From NCBI RefSeq assembly GCF_029784135.1, contig NC_073746.1, positions 166,834,825-166,898,824 of the forward strand: a DNA stretch of 64,000 nt. The letters run 5' to 3'. The notes beneath the pieces were generated by a model. The model had not been told where the DNA came from and searched no databases. It saw only the letters and a list, made by a program, of their open reading frames with translations. Within the stretch, counting starts at the first letter, position 1, and every line of letters starts with the position of its first letter. The translations under genes and the position numbers were made by a program. Below, one piece after another: positions 42,538 to 52,017 of this stretch. This DNA is from Toxorhynchites rutilus septentrionalis (Eukaryota > Arthropoda > Insecta > Diptera > Culicidae).

Positions 42538-45099
42538 TTATCCGGGCTTCAAGTGGATAGCCGGCCATACTCCAAGACTCCGACCAGAGAGGTCCTCCAA
42601 CTCATACGACGACGTCCCACGCTTACTTTTGACCCGACATGGCAGGAACTGACAACCATATTTGGCATTGTAGCTATCGACCGCGCTAGATTGCTTCATG
42701 TTTCTACGATAGACAAGCTGACCAGGGACGAATGACTTTGCAAACTTCCGATGACGTAGGTTGTATTTGGAACTGGACGACTCATGAGCTTTGACTAAAT
42801 TCCGACTGACGATATCATATAGATCAGCGAACATTTGCTTCTTACGTTCTTCTCGTTGATCCGGGGTGAGTGATTCTTCATGACTAGCCAAACGGTGATC
42901 CGATCCGACTTCTGACAACTCGTGACCGCGCGTGATGAAAAACGGAGTGTGACCTGTCGACGAGTGAACACTAGTATTGAGGACCATTTCAATTTCCGGG
43001 ATCTTTGTGTCCCACAATCGCTGATCCTCCTTCACGTACGTTCTAATTGCCGCGTTGATCGTTCGGTTAACTCTCTCTACAGGGTTAGCCTGCGAGTGAT
43101 ATCTTGAATTGAACCAGTGAGTTATTTTGAACCGATCCAAGAGTTGCTTAAACTCTTTTGAAAGGAAACAACTCGCGTTATCCGTGATAATGATTTCCGG
43201 TACCGAGTTTCTTAGAAACCATTGGTCCTTAAGAATGGAACACAAGGATGAACTAGCGACATTTCTGACAGGCTGTATCATAACCCACTTTGAGAAATAG
43301 TCGGTCGCGACCAATATGTGCTGGTTTACGCGCCGACTGCGGGGGAGGGGTCCGATATAATCGACTGACACGATCTGCCATGGACGACTGGCTAAGCGCA
43401 TCTTTCCCATTTCTGGAGCTACCGGTACCGAAGCTGCTTTGACTTCTTTGCAGGTAGCACACTGCTGACAGAATCGGCGAATTTCAGTTGCCATCCGGGG
43501 CCAGTAAAATCTCTGCCGTACCCGGGCGAGTGTTTTATCGTATCCTGGATGGAATACTTCGTCGTGGCAGTTCTTCAGAATCTGGGCGATTTCTCCTGCT
43601 TTTGGGATCTGCTTCCATTCGAATCGGGAATCATATGGGTGGTCTTGGCTGGTCACAAATTTGTACAACCTAGAGTTTTTGATTCCGAAATCGACGTAAT
43701 ATTCCGGTCGTTCCACTACTTTCTGCAGCATGGAAGTATACCAAGATGTTTCCGGTACATCTTGAACCACAGCAACGCTCCGCGATAGGGCGTCAGGGAC
43801 CACATTCTCCTTGCCTTTGCGGTGAACTACCGTCATATTATACTGCTGCAGATCAAGCGCCCATCTACTACACCTGGATCCAACCTTCCATTTAGTGGTG
43901 AGGATGTGAGTGAGAGCGGAGGAGTCGATCACTACCGTAAAGTGATAGCCTTCGATGTAACCACGGAAAGCATCGATAGCGAGAATTGCTGCCAAAGCTT
44001 CTTTCTCTGCTCCGTGGTAGTTCTTCTGTGGCGTCGTCAACTTATGCGAGTAGTATGAAATGACACGTTCTCCGTCCTCTTGTTGCTGAGTTAGCACGGC
44101 AGCAACCGCCACATCACTCGCATCCGTTTGAATCACAAACTCACGTGAAAAGTCTGGACTCCCGAGAATAGGGGCAGATATAAGACGCTCCTTGATCTCG
44201 AAAAACGCCTGTTCAGCGTCATCATTCCAATGAATGACCTTCGACTTAGTCTGTAACAGGTCAGTCAGGGCGGACGTTGTCCCACTGAAGTTTTGAATAA
44301 ATCGGTGATAATAATTTGCCATTCCTAGGAATCTTCTGAGCTTGGTTACCGAAGTCGGTCGTTCATATTCGACGATTGGCCTGATTTTTTCAGGATTCGC
44401 TCGAAGACCATCAGTACCCAGAAGATAACCTAGGAATGGAATTTCGCTCACTCCAAACTGGGACTTCTCCAAGTTTATACTAAGGTTAGCCTCTTTCAGA
44501 CGGCGCGCAATTTCAACGAGAAGCTGCACGTGATGCTCGAACGTTTCCGTGACTACGACGATGTCGTCAAGGTACACGAAAACGTACGGCTCCAGTACAC
44601 CATGACCTAGAACATTGTCCATTAATCTGGCCAGTGTGGCCGGACTGTTTACTAGACCGAAAGGCATTCTGGTGTACTGGAACAACCCTTTGCCCTGCAC
44701 ACAGAATGCCGTGTATTTTCGCGAATTCAGTTCCAATGGAACCTGCAAAAAGGCTTCTGACAAGTCGATTGTACTTAAATATTTCGCTTTGGGAAGCTGT
44801 CCCAGGATGCGACCAGGGTGGGGCAAAGGGTATGCATCACGCACAGTTCTCTCGTTGATTTTGCGCGCGTCTAAACAGAGTCTAACTTTAGTAGGCTTGA
44901 TTACAGGTACACAGTTCAACGGCCAGTCCGAACTGCTCCGTTCAATTATCCCTACATTTAACAATCTCTGCAACTCTATAGCCACCAACTCCTGCGTCTT
45001 CGGGGACATTACATAGGGAAATTGTCTAACCGGTGGTTTGTCTTTCCACTCCTCATTAATGACAATGCGATGTTCAGCAAGTGGTGTTATAAGTAGCAA
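42538..45099 (-). CDS. pol: gypsy pol: reverse transcriptase, RNase H, integrase
   Basis: An 853-codon frame. RT: FPYVMSPKTQELVAIELQRL, KVRLCLDARKINERT, STIDLSEAFLQVPL, MPFGLVNSPATLARLMD and the catalytic YLDDIVVV. RNase H: FVIQTDASDVAVAAVLTQQQ, EKEALAAILAIDAFR. Integrase: zinc-binding HPGYDKTLARVRQRFYWP with H...CQQCATCKEV, core VDYIGPLP, ITDNASCF and NPVERVNRT (D, D, E), and a C-terminal GxLVYRR...L.PCRVKSKRG region like the GPY/F module. Synthesises cDNA in cytoplasmic particles and integrates it. The frame is -1 relative to protease, near 45087-45110. No internal stop, so the coding capacity looks intact. Confidence 0.92.
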   Translation of the reverse strand: MLLITPLAEHRIVINEEWKDKPPVRQFPYVMSPKTQELVAIELQRLLNVGIIERSSSDWPLNCVPVIKPTKVRLCLDARKINERTVRDAYPLPHPGRILGQLPKAKYLSTIDLSEAFLQVPLELNSRKYTAFCVQGKGLFQYTRMPFGLVNSPATLARLMDNVLGHGVLEPYVFVYLDDIVVVTETFEHHVQLLVEIARRLKEANLSINLEKSQFGVSEIPFLGYLLGTDGLRANPEKIRPIVEYERPTSVTKLRRFLGMANYYHRFIQNFSGTTSALTDLLQTKSKVIHWNDDAEQAFFEIKERLISAPILGSPDFSREFVIQTDASDVAVAAVLTQQQEDGERVISYYSHKLTTPQKNYHGAEKEALAAILAIDAFRGYIEGYHFTVVIDSSALTHILTTKWKVGSRCSRWALDLQQYNMTVVHRKGKENVVPDALSRSVAVVQDVPETSWYTSMLQKVVERPEYYVDFGIKNSRLYKFVTSQDHPYDSRFEWKQIPKAGEIAQILKNCHDEVFHPGYDKTLARVRQRFYWPRMATEIRRFCQQCATCKEVKAASVPVAPEMGKMRLASRPWQIVSVDYIGPLPRSRRVNQHILVATDYFSKWVMIQPVRNVASSSLCSILKDQWFLRNSVPEIIITDNASCFLSKEFKQLLDRFKITHWFNSRYHSQANPVERVNRTINAAIRTYVKEDQRLWDTKIPEIEMVLNTSVHSSTGHTPFFITRGHELSEVGSDHRLASHEESLTPDQREERKKQMFADLYDIVSRNLVKAHESSSSKYNLRHRKFAKSFVPGQLVYRRNMKQSSAVDSYNAKYGCQFLPCRVKSKRGTSSYELEDLSGRSLGVWPAIHLKPG

Positions 45100-45728
45100 A
45101 GGCGGATCTTTTCTGGGAGAAACAGCCGTTTTATCTCCTCAATTTTTTGACGTTCGTCATCTGACAGAATCGTTTCGATTGTAAGTTGATCAATTGTTGC
45201 TACGTTCCTGGGATCCTGCAACAACTCTCTCTGAAGTATAGTGGGCTGAATCTGAAACTTTCTCCAGAAATCCATACCACATATACAGTCGAGAGATAAA
45301 TTCTGGATAACCAGAATCGGAACAATCTTGATCATATCGAGAAAACGAAATGGTAGGTGAACTTGACCAAGAATTCGAAGTTCATCGCCACTAGCTGATT
45401 TCAAGCAAATGTGTTTGGGTGCACTGCGAAGCTTCTTAGGCTTTAATCGGGCAAAGACCCTTTCGCTAATTATAGTGAAATTGCTTCCGCTATCCAAAAG
45501 AGCTTTAAGAGGAAGGCTATAAATTTTAACATCCACAAAAGGACCATTATCATTTGGAAATGGATAAGTAATGTTACATATTTCTTCGGTCCGGGAATAA
45601 CTGTCTTCGGTGGTGGTTTCCCAGAAAACTGGTGGGGTTTTAAGGTTGGTTGGTGGAGTTTCGCTTCCGAATTCTGCGAACGGCGATTTTCGCTCGCTCG
45701 TGGTCCGTTTTTTATACAATACGGACAA
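45087..45728 (-). CDS. pro: gypsy protease, in -1 frame relative to gag
   Basis: The frame probably entered by frameshift at 45713-45707; the upstream Met at 45728 is not a needed start. After RTTSERKSPFAEFGSE it contains LKALLDSGSNFTIISERVFA, the D-S-G aspartic protease active site, and LSLDCICGMDFWRKFQIQPT, the usual C-terminal strand. It functions as a dimer to mature Gag and Pol. The frame ends at 45087, overlapping pol by a few codons; reaching pol needs another -1 shift or a base change at the CCAGAAAAGATCC region. Confidence 0.85.
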   Translation of the reverse strand: MSVLYKKRTTSERKSPFAEFGSETPPTNLKTPPVFWETTTEDSYSRTEEICNITYPFPNDNGPFVDVKIYSLPLKALLDSGSNFTIISERVFARLKPKKLRSAPKHICLKSASGDELRILGQVHLPFRFLDMIKIVPILVIQNLSLDCICGMDFWRKFQIQPTILQRELLQDPRNVATIDQLTIETILSDDERQKIEEIKRLFLPEKIRLCYL

Positions 45729-47656
45729 AAGCTAGTAGGAAAACCATGTAAACCACATTTTTCACAGAAAAGACGTCGCAATTGACGACACATTACCAAA
45801 TGATGACCAGGAGTCCCACAATTGAAACAAGTGTTGGGTCCTGGGGGTCTATGTCCTTGAACTACTTGCTCAAGAGTGAGTTGAGGACGAGAAGAAGTGC
45901 CAGATGGACCAGCAATTGGTGATTTTGGTTTGTTTGAATTTGAATTTGGAGACAGTTTCTGCGAGTCGCGAGAGGCACCAGTATTAGTCGGTTGTGCATT
46001 TCTCGACTGGCTCGACAAATTTTGTTGGTTTTTATGTTGGCTTTGTGGCTCCTTAAATGGACCTGAAAATCGCTTTTGTTCTTGTGGTGTTGGTAACTGG
46101 GCTGGTTTCGGACGGTCTCTACGAGACGTGTCCTGATTGTCGATCGCTTGTACCGTCTTCTCATTTCCAAAAATTTTGTTATATGCTGAGAAATTCAGTG
46201 CGTCTAGCTTCTGACCCGCTGCCACGAGTGTTTCGAGGCTAACGATCGGGATGAAAGTCATCTGCCTTTTGTAGTCGACTCTCATGTTTTGCTGCAAGAT
46301 TTGGACCTTCTCGTGGTCTAGAATCTGTATGCACATCGTTCTGAATAACTTTTCCATTTCAAAATAGTATTCGTGAAACGATTCTTGTTTCTGCTGTCTC
46401 CGCTGATAGATCTTCATTTTGATCAACGCATCTAGGTCCGGGTGCATATAAGTACGACGTAATTCGAACACTAGATGCTCCCAATTCATCAACCGTCCGG
46501 TTGATCGTTGCGTCATATACCACTTCAGGGCTGATCCCGTGAAGAGATGTATAGCAGATTCGAACAATTCCCGATCGGATACATGTTCGGCAAGTGATAG
46601 GGCTTGAACTAATTCTAGGAATTCGTTCAGTCCTAAACCTTGATCACTTCCACTATACTTTGTGATATTCCATTTGGATACCGGTAAAGTATGACGTGAT
46701 TGATAAGGTGAAAAATACGAAATAGGTACGCTATTATGAACAGGTTGCTGATTGAGCACCGAAGCACCAGCAATGGCGGTATTCTTAGTGCGAGATACAA
46801 ATGGATGAAGTGAATATCGATCAAATGGATGAAGCTTTGGCTCATTTCTAGGATAAGAAAATCCTTCAGTTACATTGAAAGGTGGAAAATTCTGACTGGG
46901 ACTACAAGAATCAAATGGATTATGTAAAGAAGAAGAGGTACAGTCAGTTTGAACAGCAATGTTTCTAACTTCCTTCCGTTTTGCTAACTCTTTTTCAATT
47001 TCGTAGATCCTTGCATGTAGTGAACGGATCCAATCAAAATTGATTTGTCTCTTAACCATTGGCTGAATAGCTTTCTGTCCGCTAGTGTTCTGTTGATTTA
47101 TCTCATCACTATCGTCCTCACTTATGTCAACTTCGTTAATCGCTTCTGCGGAAGGAGATGGATTCTGAACTTCCTCCGGTGTTTGAACATCGTCTTGTTG
47201 ACCTAAAAACTGACCCAAAACTCCGACAATTTTTACTAGCAAGCTTTGTATCCCACTGTGGAGGTTAGGTGAACTTCTGGAGTTTGTAAGTAACCGAACT
47301 ATTTTCGCTCCGTAGTGTACTAATCGGTGATGAAAAACGTGTTGTTTCTCCTCATCTTGTTCTAAATCTACCATGTTAATAAGATTCGTACATTGATTCG
47401 AACATTCAGTAAGGTCGTTCGTGGGATCGGCTGGAAGGAACATGGAAGTTTCGGTATTCCCTTCCCCCTCCGCCTTCAAGCGATCCCTCAAAAACTTCCG
47501 TCTACGGGCGAGATTCATGTCTCTGGTAATAATAACGCATCTTGCCGTTAACTCATAATCGAGTTCTTCTTCAGTGAGATAGTCTACTCTCATACCATAG
47601 TACCATTTCATCAAACGAGTACTTGCTTCGTCGTAAGTAAGAACTGATTGTGCCAT
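45470..47656 (-). CDS. gag: gypsy Gag polyprotein
   Basis: 728 codons from ATG at 47656. The N-terminal 200 residues are acidic and Gln/Glu-rich, the centre (about residues 330-480) is the capsid-like region with WNITKYSGSDQGLGLNEFLE, ALKWYMTQRSTGRLMNWEHL and RRQQKQESFHEYYFEMEKLF, followed by a Pro/Ser/Gln-rich linker. The nucleocapsid has a CCHC knuckle, CFNCGTPGHHLVMC, then a second Cys-rich stretch CEKCGLHGFPTSFCPYC. Forms the intracellular particle and packages RNA. It overlaps protease by about 240 nt beyond the slippery site. Long for a gypsy Gag. Confidence 0.88.
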   Translation of the reverse strand: MAQSVLTYDEASTRLMKWYYGMRVDYLTEEELDYELTARCVIITRDMNLARRRKFLRDRLKAEGEGNTETSMFLPADPTNDLTECSNQCTNLINMVDLEQDEEKQHVFHHRLVHYGAKIVRLLTNSRSSPNLHSGIQSLLVKIVGVLGQFLGQQDDVQTPEEVQNPSPSAEAINEVDISEDDSDEINQQNTSGQKAIQPMVKRQINFDWIRSLHARIYEIEKELAKRKEVRNIAVQTDCTSSSLHNPFDSCSPSQNFPPFNVTEGFSYPRNEPKLHPFDRYSLHPFVSRTKNTAIAGASVLNQQPVHNSVPISYFSPYQSRHTLPVSKWNITKYSGSDQGLGLNEFLELVQALSLAEHVSDRELFESAIHLFTGSALKWYMTQRSTGRLMNWEHLVFELRRTYMHPDLDALIKMKIYQRRQQKQESFHEYYFEMEKLFRTMCIQILDHEKVQILQQNMRVDYKRQMTFIPIVSLETLVAAGQKLDALNFSAYNKIFGNEKTVQAIDNQDTSRRDRPKPAQLPTPQEQKRFSGPFKEPQSQHKNQQNLSSQSRNAQPTNTGASRDSQKLSPNSNSNKPKSPIAGPSGTSSRPQLTLEQVVQGHRPPGPNTCFNCGTPGHHLVMCRQLRRLFCEKCGLHGFPTSFCPYCIKNGPRASENRRSQNSEAKLHQPTLKPHQFSGKPPPKTVIPGPKKYVTLLIHFQMIMVLLWMLKFIAFLLKLFWIAEAISL
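45707..45713 (-). promoter_or_regulatory. -1 frameshift slippery heptamer A AAA AAC
   Basis: On the minus strand the gag codons run ATA AAA AAC GGA, giving A_AAA_AAC in the exact register for a -1 slip. After the slip the frame reads AAA AAA CGG ACC, entering protease. About nine bases downstream, GCGAGCGAAAATCGCCGTTCGC can fold into a short GC-rich hairpin, a plausible stimulator. Confidence 0.8.
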
Positions 47657-48165
47657 TTTTTTTTTTTTTAATTACGAAAAACCTAATGAATCAACTAACG
47701 AACAGAATAAAGAAATAAATTTGTATTGAACCAAAAACTTCAGTTAGTGAAGTTACAAATAAGAAAAAGGTAAGCATGCATATCCGAAAAAACCCAAAAA
47801 TTCAACCAAAAATCCGAAAACTCACAAAATTTCACGAAAATATTATCAAATATCACAATTATTGCGAATGTCGTGTAACAAAATCTGATCCGAAACTCAA
47901 TACCGATGACTGACGGAGTAAATACAGGATTTTCAACTCTGTTTCCTATGAATGACCACTTCCAACAACACAGTATATAGTATCGGCGAGTTGTTTTATC
48001 GTCATCCGCTTTAACCTGCAAATTTCCTTCCGCAATCGTTCCACAAAAAAAAGAATCACACTACGCGACAATTGAAAAGAATTTCTAATTCGTTGAAATT
48101 TCTCCGGGAGACCGGTAGAAAAAGGGATTTACTTCCGGTTTGGGAAGTAAACCACTTTTTCTTTT

Positions 48166-48178
48166 GCGTTGGGCGCCA
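48166..48178 (-). promoter_or_regulatory. primer-binding site (tRNA-Lys type)
   Basis: Minus strand TGGCGCCCAACGC, one base inside the 5' LTR, complementary to the 3' end of a tRNA-Lys, as used by gypsy-like elements and several retroviruses. Confidence 0.8.
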
Positions 48179-48179
48179 G

Positions 48180-49144
48180 TGAAACTTTGGCCTGTTTGGC
48201 CCTAGCTGTCCGCATGGACTCTCTTATAACCTCCCAGGGTCGTCTATGGTCTCGCCAGGTTATGAAAAGGGAAAACACCACGTTCTTAGGTTTCCTACCA
48301 AGACGGACTTTTATTTAAAAATTCTCTCCTGCCCTATTTCCCTAGCTCCTCACTCTTTACAGGGTACTCACAAGTGTTGTGTGTCAGTGTCAGGGCCCGC
48401 CGTTGATCCTTCCTTGGTTGCTCGCATTGGCTCGTCTCTCCGGCGGAGATTTAGATCCGGTTCGTTACTGCGTTGTCTTCAGGCGTTCTCTTCCTCGGGA
48501 TCTCAGCTCTGGTTCTCGGCTCGATCGATGATCCACCACGTTTCATTAGGAACAGACATCTGATGATTTCGATGAATCTCAGCACGAAACCGCCACACAA
48601 CTTGGTGTTGATTAGTTGGACGGCTTGCGACTCCCAATTTGTGGAGGGACTTGATCGTGGGGAATTTTGTTCCATAAAATAACTTTTGGATTTGGATTTC
48701 TCTAGAATGCGTCTGGTCTTTGTGCGGTCGCTCTCGTAAGTCCTGAATCGATCCCACCGGAACTCTCTCGACCCGCCAAAATCTACTCGTTCGGGTTCCT
48801 TTTACCGCCTTCAGTCGTGCCAACCTGTACGATGTTTTTAATGTGTCGTATAATGTTGATTGTGCTGTTTACAAACCTTGATTCGTGTTGTGTATGACTA
48901 TGTGCCGTCCTTTAACCCTAGATATCTATATATTTTTTTTAATCTGTCATTTTATTTTTATTAGGTTTTTATTTATTGGAATAATAAAGATATTTTTTTT
49001 TAAATTTTATGCGAAGGACCCTATCTAGCTGTTTTCAAATTTTGCTGTAGTGTTTTCTCTTTTTTTTAGCAATAATTTTAATAAATACCGTGGGTGGAGT
49101 GAATCTCAAACCAACAACGAAAACCCAACAGGTGACTTGTCACA
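48180..49144 (-). repeat. 5' LTR of gypsy element (965 bp)
   Basis: TGAAACTTTGGCCTGTTTGG ... GGTGACTTGTCACA on the + strand, flanked outside by ATAT. It holds the element promoter in principle; no TATA box was assigned with confidence. Confidence 0.93.
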
Positions 49145-49392
49145 ATATTTATTTTTTTTTTCAAATGTGATTTCAAAGCGTGATGCGATATATTGAACTG
49201 TACACTCCAGTTACACCAGAATGAAGCTAGATTTTCCTCAGAACTACTCCGATCGATAGATTCTTCCGGAAAAGTTTTGGAGGTCCTCTCTTCTTCGGAA
49301 TCTTTATCGGGACCGTAAACTTCACAAGAATTACACAGAGATGCAGTCTGAGAATTTACAGGATCAGAAGAATCATCATGCACAGATGCCAT
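49145..49392 (-). pseudogene. 5' part of an ORF interrupted by the gypsy insertion
   Basis: From an ATG at 49392 the minus strand encodes an acidic, Ser-rich start (MASVHDDSSDPVNSQTASLC, then DSEEERTSKTFPEE) and LASFWCNWSVQFNISHHALK, a W...NISxxAL pattern, ending KKKINI at the gypsy boundary. Skipping the gypsy and one ATAT, the same frame continues at 40625 with YERTIPETPRRLLRTPR. Unnamed insect family, probably transposon-derived. Broken by the insertion and by a TGA a little further on. Confidence 0.5.
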
Positions 49393-50311
49393 TGGCCGTT
49401 CAGAATCTTAAAGCACTAGAATACTGCACTCTGGCTCTTCCAGGTCGTTTTCTCGTTCAACTTCGCTAGAGTTGCAGGTTTCAGTAAGTTTAAAATTTTG
49501 ATAAACATACATGAACTTTTTGTCTAAAATTTCCACATTTTGAAGTTTTTCTCCAACTCTGTTGAGTATCCATGTTTTGTTTACTTTGAGACATCCACTT
49601 GCAGCTAGATGCCCAATGTCAATTGTATCAATGTTTCATCCTAATGCTCCTAAGCATTATATGGTATCACTAAATGCGCATATAGGGATTTCTTTAATGC
49701 TTATTTTTATATTTTTTATCTTAATGCTTGTAAGCATTAATTGGTGCATATAGAACTTTCATTAATGCTTGTTTTCATTAATGTTTATATGTATTATTAA
49801 TGTTGATATAAGCATCAAAAAGCAGATATACTGCCTTTTGGCATTAGAAATTCTGAATGAGTGCTATAATAGATCTATGAGTTAATACTTATGGTTACCT
49901 TGGTATACACGTGCGGACCGGAAAGCTATTATGACAGTTCTCATTTCGAACCAGAAAAGCTTTGACATGGATCCCAGTATATTTTTATGGTTAGTTTTCA
50001 TTCTGATGAAGTAAAAAGTACAAAAATCAAAAGCATCATTCCAGAAAATTCAGGATAAACGAATGTCTGCATCTGGTTGGCATCTCTGGTCATAATAATT
50101 GGTTTGATGGCGTCCAACGGATTTTCAAACCGCCTGTTTTCATTGAAGCTGGTGTTAAGATGAATACCGGAGAGTATATCGGTGTTTAAACCTTCCTATA
50201 CTCGCGCATAGGTCTGACAGACCGAGAATGAATGAGGTGGCTGAATTAAATGACTATTAAAATTGAATGAAGTTAAAGAAAAAAAGTTTCTGGGGTTTTT
50301 TCATTCAATTA
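49393..50311. other. unassigned sequence
   Basis: AT-rich; a TTAATGCTT/AAGCATTAA motif recurs many times at 49640-49830, in both orientations. No gene recognised. Confidence 0.4.
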
Positions 50312-50559
50312 TACACTCTGCCCAACTTCTATAAGACCAGGTGATGATCTTGCTGGTTTGTGTCATTGTAAACAAACAACGCTTCAAAACTTATATTCTA
50401 GTGTATATGTATTGGTAGCTATCATACATTGCGTGATTTTCATAGGTGTGTGTGCAAGCGTTAAGCGTAAAAAAATGTTTTTGTATTGTTCCAATCAAGT
50501 TTCTTTTAGACGTTACGTTTTCCGTTGTTTTTAGTTAGTTTGGTTAATAAATCTAGAAA

Positions 50560-51560
50560 ATGCCGAAAGGAAAAGTGCTCACGGATAGAAAAAAAAAGGA
50601 CAAATCGATGAATTTCACCAAGAAATTTTTGGAATTAGAGAAATTGCTCGTCAGTTGGACGATACAATCAAGTAGTTCTCAATTATTTGACGAATCCTCA
50701 AGGATACGGTAAAAATCAGAGAGCTCCACGTAAATCGAAGCTCTCTCTGACCGGGATAAGCGGGAAATAGTTATAACAGCTTCGAATACTTCAAAATCGC
50801 TTATGCAAATAAAGCAATCTTGGAATTTAAATGTTTCACGGGAGACAATTCGTCAAATTTAGGTAAAAAATCCTCACATGAAGGGGGCTTTAAAGGTTAA
50901 AGCTCCTAATCTTACACCATCTCTTATCGAAAAACGTCCGAGTTTTGCCAAAACTCACATGAATCAACAGTGGAGCATGGTATGTCATGACAAAGAACGT
51001 TTTCGAAAGAATATATTTTGCTATAAACCATTTTTTTTTTACTTTTAACTTTGCCAGGCTATCTTCAGTGACGAAAAAAAGGTCAATTTGGATGGTACTG
51101 ATGGTTTGAATGGGTACTGGCGTGATTTACGGAAGGAGGAACAGTATTTTTCAACCAGGAACTTTGGTGGAGGTTAATGCATGGATTGGGTGGGATTCTG
51201 TACAACCAGAAAGCTTAAGATAGCTTTCACATCATTCAAGAATTACATACATGTTCTGAAATCCTCTCTTCTACCGTTTTTGCGTGGATATCGTCACAAA
51301 AAATTCACATTCTAGCAAAAAAATGCTACTATTCATACCAGCAAGTAAACTAAGCAATGGATTAGGGACCGAAAACTTAATTTTTAGACTGACTGGCTCG
51401 CTCTCCAGACTTGAATCCTGTTGAAAATCTTAGGGGGATCCTTGTACTTAGAATCTACACTGAAGGAAAGCGGTACACCACGATTGAAATGCTCAAGGTC
51501 GCAATTTCGGAAAAAATGGAAAAAATATCGAGGAATCCGTTCAGCAAAATTTGGTAAATA
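50560..51560 (+). pseudogene. Tc1-like transposase with a spliceosomal intron
   Basis: Starts MPKGKVLTDRKKKDKSMNFT at 50560; broken frames then cover a helix-turn-helix region (EIAR-type, VVLNYLTNPQGYGKN). From 50900: TPSLIEKRPSFAKTHMNQQW, then SM, an intron at 50980-51057, then AIFSDEKKVNLDGTDGLNGY (first Asp), YWRDLRKEEQYFSTRNFGGG, and near 51395 LARSPDLNPVENLRGILVLR with the last acidic residue. Several stops and a frameshift in the second half make it inactive. The family matches the remnant at 6334-6979. Confidence 0.8.
50980..51057 (+). other. 78-nt intron within Tc1-like transposase
   Basis: ATG|GTATGTCATG at the start and a strong TTTTTTTTTTACTTTTAACTTTGCCAG acceptor region at the end. 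Removal joins W-S-M to A-I-F-S-D-E-K in frame, exactly as in intronless Tc1 proteins. Confidence 0.8.
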
Positions 51561-51983
51561 GTATGCCAATAGGAATTTTCCAGATTATTAGCCGAAATGC
51601 CAAGGTTGCCAATTGACATGTAAATCAGGCAATAGCTTTGAATTTTTCATTGATAATACTTATGAATTTTGAAATGGTCTTAAAGAAACTGGACAGCTGA
51701 AATTATCAAATTTATACACAATAAATAAACAAACAACTCTCTTGAACGGAATTCACGTTAAATATAGTTTTTTCCAAGCATTCTACAATGTATGAATGTA
51801 CCTTGTTGAAATTCTAACTGTTTGTGTTGCAACGAAAAATAATCAGGGTGGTTTTATAGAAGTTGGACGGAGTGTATCTTTTTCTTTGAATTAATACCAA
51901 TAACGCCTAAAAGAACACAATAGCAATATTACAGAGACGTGCACAGTCTGTGAGTACACGAGTTACGATATTTTTCGCACGAG

Positions 51984-52017
51984 TATACTGCCGTTCTACG
52001 CATAGTTGTCCCATGTT
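51984..52017. repeat. terminal inverted repeat, left partner of 59762-59795
   Basis: TATACTGCCGTTCTACGCAT and 14 more bases (AGTTGTCCCATGTT). The reverse complement appears at 59762-59795 with three differences. The two ends enclose the whole LINE block. Confidence 0.8.

Larger units (their letters stand above)
40630..49144 (-). mobile_element. complete Ty3/gypsy LTR retrotransposon
   Basis: Two direct repeats, 40630-41592 and 48180-49144, both TG...CA, flank gag, protease and pol on the minus strand. The target duplication ATAT is present at 40626-40629 and 49145-49148. A primer-binding site for tRNA-Lys lies one base inside the right (5') LTR. The LTRs differ at about a dozen to a score of positions by eye over 960 bp, so insertion is not very recent but the ORFs are still long. 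Domain order gag - protease - reverse transcriptase - RNase H - integrase defines Ty3/gypsy. No env ORF. Confidence 0.95.
50314..51874 (+). mobile_element. Tc1-like transposon (1561 bp)
   Basis: TA at 50312-50313 and 51875-51876. The left end CACTCTGCCCAACTTCTATA and the complement of the right end CACTCCGTCCAACTTCTATA are inverted repeats of about 26 bp with two to three differences. It encodes one transposase, interrupted by an intron and by mutations. Confidence 0.9.

Noticed and set aside
48246..48823. ORFs in the LTRs (about 105 codons, both strands, also at 40696-41273)
   Set aside because: Present in both LTRs simply because LTRs are duplicated; no motif, and antisense frames overlap.
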